A stretch of DNA of 64,000 nucleotides from Chromatiales bacterium (GTDB lineage Bacteria > Pseudomonadota > Gammaproteobacteria > Chromatiales > Chromatiaceae). The notes beneath the pieces are model-generated. The model saw only the letters and a list, made by a program, of their open reading frames with translations. It did not search any database and had not been told where the DNA came from. The position numbers and the translations under genes were made by a program. Below, in pieces: positions 61,801-64,000 of this stretch; positions within the stretch are counted from its first letter, which is position 1; each line of letters begins with the position of its first letter. The stretch spans positions 1 to 64,000 of the forward strand of contig JAQYVO010000199.1 of the NCBI GenBank assembly GCA_030145425.1, read 5' to 3'.

Positions 61801-63794
61801 TGAAACAGCTTCTCCTCCGTCAGTTTTGCAGTCTCCATTACCGGGGACGCCGCAAAGAAGGCACCCTGAAAGGCAGCGCCCTGCATACGAAACTGCAGTT
61901 CCGTATCACTGGCCTCTTCGCGGGCTATCTGAAAGGCATCCAGAAAGAACACACTGATGTCATTGTCGATGATGAACTTTCGGGCACTAGCGGGAAAAGA
62001 CGTCCAGACAGCCTCAGGCGATGAATACTCGCTCTGTATGATGAAGACCCCCCCTTTCTTGAGACCAACCAGCGGATTGGAGTGCCCAAACACGTTGGGA
62101 TCGGGAGACAGCACCACATCCACGTAGTAATACTCGCAGTTCATCCGGATCGGCTCGGGTGCCGCCGACATGTAGTAAGTAGTCGGCTGACCCTTCTTCT
62201 CCGATCCGTATTTCGGATTTGCCTTGATCTCGAAGCCGAGCAGATCGAACAGCGTCATTGCCAGATTCTTACCGGTGGTGATAGCTCCCCAGCCACCTAC
62301 GGAATGCATGCGCACCGTAATGGCCCCTTCGGGCATCAGGTTGGGATTCTCGCTGCCGTGGACCGCCAGGCTCTGGACGCCGGGATAGAGGTCCAGAATA
62401 TTCTGCTGATGGACTTCCTGTTTCGGGGTAAACGCCTTGTCGCGAATGAAGTCGATGGAAAGATAGAAAAACTTCTTCTTCTTTCCGTCCGGCAGCATAT
62501 TCTCGATTGCGCCGATCAGCGCCTCCGGCTGGAGGTCGCGGCTGCCCAGACCGTATGCCCCTGAAAAGAGGGGTGACAGGTCCGCCTGGGGCTTGCCGTA
62601 AACGGGATAGGCCGGGTGGGGAACCTCTTCCCGTTTGCCCGCAATACTGTTTTCCAGGCATTTGACAATGGCGGCCCGGGTTTCGCGCATGAGTGGCAGA
62701 TCCTCAGCCAGCGGCTGATCGGTACGCTCCAGCACCGCCACCCCCTTGCGCCCCTTGAGCAGCTCGGCAACCAGATCACCCGGGAAGGGTCGCCACATGA
62801 CGACATTGACCACGCCAACCTTGATCTTGCGCGTGTCGCGCAGGTAATCGGCCACCGCCTCTGCCTGCACGAGCATGCTGCCCATACCCACGATCAGATA
62901 GTCGGCATCTTGCGTGCGATAGCCCATTACCCTGTTGTAGCGCCTGCCGGTGAGTTCGTAGAATTCATCCATACAGCGGTCGGTTATGGCGGGAATATGC
63001 TCGAAAAAATAGGGTCGCTGGGCGGCAACGGCCTGCATATAGGCATCCTGATTCTGCACACAACCAGAAACGGCAGGATTGTCCACATCCCACACCAGGG
63101 GAATTCGACGCCGTTTCTCTCCAAACAGCATCCGCTGCGCCGGTGTCGGACATTCGATCTCATCATCGGGACGGCCCAGATACTCGGCGATCAGCTCGCG
63201 TTCAGGTACCGCCACCGACTCGATGACATGTGTGGTGAGGAAACCGTCCTGCCCCACTGCGCCGGGGTTCATTGAAAGTTCTGCGATCTTGCGCGAGATG
63301 ACATTCAAATCCGCCGCCTGCTGTGCGCTGTTGCCCAGAACCTGAAAAAAGCCCACGTCATCGATGGCAAAATAGTCGTCATGGGCGGCATGCACATTCA
63401 GACTGGCCTTGGTAATGGCGCGACAGCCGATATTGAGAATATAGGGCAGTCTTTTGCCAACCGCACCGTAGAGGGATTCATGCATATACACGATCCCCTG
63501 ACCTGAAGAGAAGTTGGTCGCACGCAGACCGGTCATGGCCATGCCGGCGGTCACGCTCGCGGCAGCATGTTCCCCTTCCGGCTCGATAAAAATCAGGGGG
63601 CGACCCGAGATATTGAGATGTCCCTTGGCCGTCTCCTCCGCCCAGTACTCACCCATCTGGGTCGAGGGTGTGATCGGGTAGGCGCCTGCCGCATCACTGG
63701 CCTCGCGTTCACACATGATCACCGCACCGTTTCCGTCGGTGGACATGCGCATGCCGGGATACTTAAACTTTTTTTCCTGCGTTTTTCTCATCAT
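58824..63794 (-). CDS. Giant pyruvate:ferredoxin (flavodoxin) oxidoreductase with extra ferredoxin domain
   Basis: Homologue of NifJ/PFOR but 1656 aa instead of about 1170-1200. Reaction: pyruvate + CoA + oxidised ferredoxin to acetyl-CoA + CO2 + reduced ferredoxin, reversible. Order: alpha domain (EASDAAGAYPITPSTQMGEY, about residue 35), gamma domain (VGGWGAITTGKNLA, about 500). Then come two 4Fe-4S motifs, CTACSDCFTLCPDSAIP (about 790) and CKGCMECVAVC (about 930), with about 125 extra residues between them. The TPP domain follows (GDGACNGCGEKTS about 1005; GGDGAMYDIGFQNLSRAL about 1226), with an extra helical insertion between these motifs. An additional C-terminal ferredoxin-like module has CTACDEC (about 1583) and CTADC (about 1626). 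I chose ATG 63794 over TTG 63800. Substrate could be another 2-oxoacid. Confidence 0.9.
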   Translation of the reverse strand: MMRKTQEKKFKYPGMRMSTDGNGAVIMCEREASDAAGAYPITPSTQMGEYWAEETAKGHLNISGRPLIFIEPEGEHAAASVTAGMAMTGLRATNFSSGQGIVYMHESLYGAVGKRLPYILNIGCRAITKASLNVHAAHDDYFAIDDVGFFQVLGNSAQQAADLNVISRKIAELSMNPGAVGQDGFLTTHVIESVAVPERELIAEYLGRPDDEIECPTPAQRMLFGEKRRRIPLVWDVDNPAVSGCVQNQDAYMQAVAAQRPYFFEHIPAITDRCMDEFYELTGRRYNRVMGYRTQDADYLIVGMGSMLVQAEAVADYLRDTRKIKVGVVNVVMWRPFPGDLVAELLKGRKGVAVLERTDQPLAEDLPLMRETRAAIVKCLENSIAGKREEVPHPAYPVYGKPQADLSPLFSGAYGLGSRDLQPEALIGAIENMLPDGKKKKFFYLSIDFIRDKAFTPKQEVHQQNILDLYPGVQSLAVHGSENPNLMPEGAITVRMHSVGGWGAITTGKNLAMTLFDLLGFEIKANPKYGSEKKGQPTTYYMSAAPEPIRMNCEYYYVDVVLSPDPNVFGHSNPLVGLKKGGVFIIQSEYSSPEAVWTSFPASARKFIIDNDISVFFLDAFQIAREEASDTELQFRMQGAAFQGAFFAASPVMETAKLTEEKLFQAIRDQLQDKFGSKGARVVEDNLRVVRRGFDQIQEITEKPLQTDQNGKGVRKAPSMPIMLKNLPAGSDPKTDVHRFWEQTGNFYQKGQGNENLADPFSALSLIPASTGVYRDMTMIRFEYPVWVPDKCTACSDCFTLCPDSAIPGLVNTATEVFETAIQRVEGKGREVKHLRRAVRMVDKKLRSVADAAEGNILDARPLLQQAINETIADSELTETQIPVLQQEFDWFKEAVGDFKFSLVAPYYQNKEKKAKGSGGLFSITINPYTCKGCMECVAVCDDEALVIEKQTPAAIELLRKDWEFWLDLPTTSTDYIRIDDMDEKIGALETMLLDKKAYWSMDCGDGACNGCGEKTSLHLFTSTVTALMQSRIKKHLEALTELIERLEQHIRLKLAGTMDLGNMAAVEKAVAEHQDLNLTLSTLSGSLDEGTAGEPLDADWIKWVTRLLDNLRTLKWKYTEGTTKRGRADLGFINATGCTSVYGSTFPYNPYPFPWSSHLFQDAPSVAMGLFEGHMAKMADGFKAIRMAGMELEGKLDHESIEKDLRYFKWNKFSDEEFKLCPPVVAVGGDGAMYDIGFQNLSRALASGMPIKVLVVDTQVYSNTGGQACTSGFIGQVSDMAPYGPVWRGKEETRKEMALISMAHRTTFTVNGAISNYTHLIESYIDGLNSRRPALWNIYAPCPPEHAIPDDASERQSRLAVESRAYPLMVFNPDAGETWEECLSLDGNPAMDDDWPNHTLNYEEEDGTEGSMELPTTFADFALTEGRFRKHFRMAPRDTWNENMLPLGEFIDLEEEDREGMYPFIWAVDKKSHLMRVICSSELVESTEERRDYWRTVKGLAGMLEQIDPDQIAQDVRVDMAQKLASGLFSMVTGGSASTELGALMAATPTGMSDTPASKGNGGMQPAAVADVDYESVWIDTPQCTACDECIEINPKMFIYNDEKKAIVTNPKAGSFKDIVRSAEKCTADCIHPGTPWNPGEKGLDKLVKRAEKYQ

Positions 63795-63898
63795 GACCAA
63801 TTTCTCTCGCTAACCGCCTCAGCCGTGCAACGTGATCACGGGTGAACGTGTTCCACTCCCGTGGCGCTCCCGGCTAAGACACTAACATTCCAACCCTG

Positions 63899-64000
63899 TT
63901 ATCCCCTCGGCAGCGGCTCCATACGAAGGATCTTCCTGGCACCCAGCCCCTTAACCGTTTTATGGTCCTCGATCCACACGATGGCACCTGTCGGACATCG
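63899..64000 (-). CDS. 4Fe-4S protein, C-terminal fragment
   Basis: Reading the minus strand from base 64000, frame 1 gives 33 codons to a TAA at 63899-63901. The peptide starts RCPTGAIVWIEDHKTVKG. CPTGAI is the typical last ligand segment of a bacterial [4Fe-4S] ferredoxin motif. The remaining tail is basic (ARKILRMEPLPRG). The gene enters from outside the window and lies 104 bases upstream of the PFOR gene on the same strand, so it may be the first redox gene of the module. Its full identity cannot be determined here. Confidence 0.72.
   Translation of the reverse strand, partial: RCPTGAIVWIEDHKTVKGLGARKILRMEPLPRG

Overview
The window looks like chromosomal DNA of a gammaproteobacterium, probably a sulfur-oxidizer or relative in the Chromatiales sense. 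This rests on the mix of gene families (MSHA-type pilus assembly genes, HrpA, HtpX, RND pumps, an Rnf complex, a giant pyruvate:ferredoxin oxidoreductase, DUF1631/PilZ genes) and on moderately GC-rich coding DNA. The species-level idea is inference. I saw no tRNA, rRNA, CRISPR array, prophage or complete insertion sequence. Non-coding novelty is mostly small palindromic repeats.

Layout, left half. The window opens in the last 23 codons of an EVE-domain protein, followed by a repeat-bearing gap. An RND efflux pair (adaptor and permease) and an alpha/beta hydrolase lipoprotein follow. Next comes a compact four-gene operon (6095-10885): a ZnuA-like binding protein that has lost two canonical metal-binding histidines, a large membrane-anchored unknown protein, an ABC ATPase and a MacB/FtsX-type permease. 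On the minus strand lies an acyl-metabolism set (DUF3141 hydrolase-like protein, MaoC-phosphotransacetylase fusion, acetate kinase, FabI). Then comes an MSHA assembly cluster (mshI to mshG) with no pilin genes.

Middle. HtpX protease, an SRPBCC protein, a coiled-coil protein and protoporphyrinogen oxidase are followed by a two-component system (histidine kinase, response regulator, PepSY protein) with a glycine-zipper protein upstream. Facing it is a MarR-regulated RND pump with a visible palindrome at its promoter. Then come a small protein, a DUF1631 protein and a PilZ protein (probable cyclic-di-GMP-linked surface functions), a lytic transglycosylase, a YchJ-type SEC-C protein, a tiny eight-cysteine protein and a Prx5-type peroxiredoxin. 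HrpA, a class V aminotransferase and an ion channel follow.

Right end (50436-64000, minus strand). This is a coherent ferredoxin/pyruvate module. In transcription order it holds the tail of a 4Fe-4S protein, a 1656-residue pyruvate:ferredoxin oxidoreductase with an extra C-terminal ferredoxin domain, rnfC-D-G-E-A, a 63-residue cysteine-rich membrane protein resembling NqrM where rnfB might be expected, a plant-type ferredoxin-NADP reductase and pyruvate phosphate dikinase. Together these could let membrane ion gradient and NAD(P)H pools exchange electrons with ferredoxin, interconvert pyruvate and acetyl-CoA/CO2, and move pyruvate up to phosphoenolpyruvate. Together with the acetate kinase/phosphotransacetylase pair elsewhere in the window, this suggests acetate-level and C3 carbon are actively interconverted.

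The best candidates for undescribed biology are (1) the degenerate ZnuA-like protein coupled to a MacB-type ABC transporter, (2) the RnfB-less Rnf operon with an NqrM-like gene, embedded in a PFOR-FNR-PPDK operon, and (3) the DUF3141/MaoC-Pta/AckA/FabI cluster.
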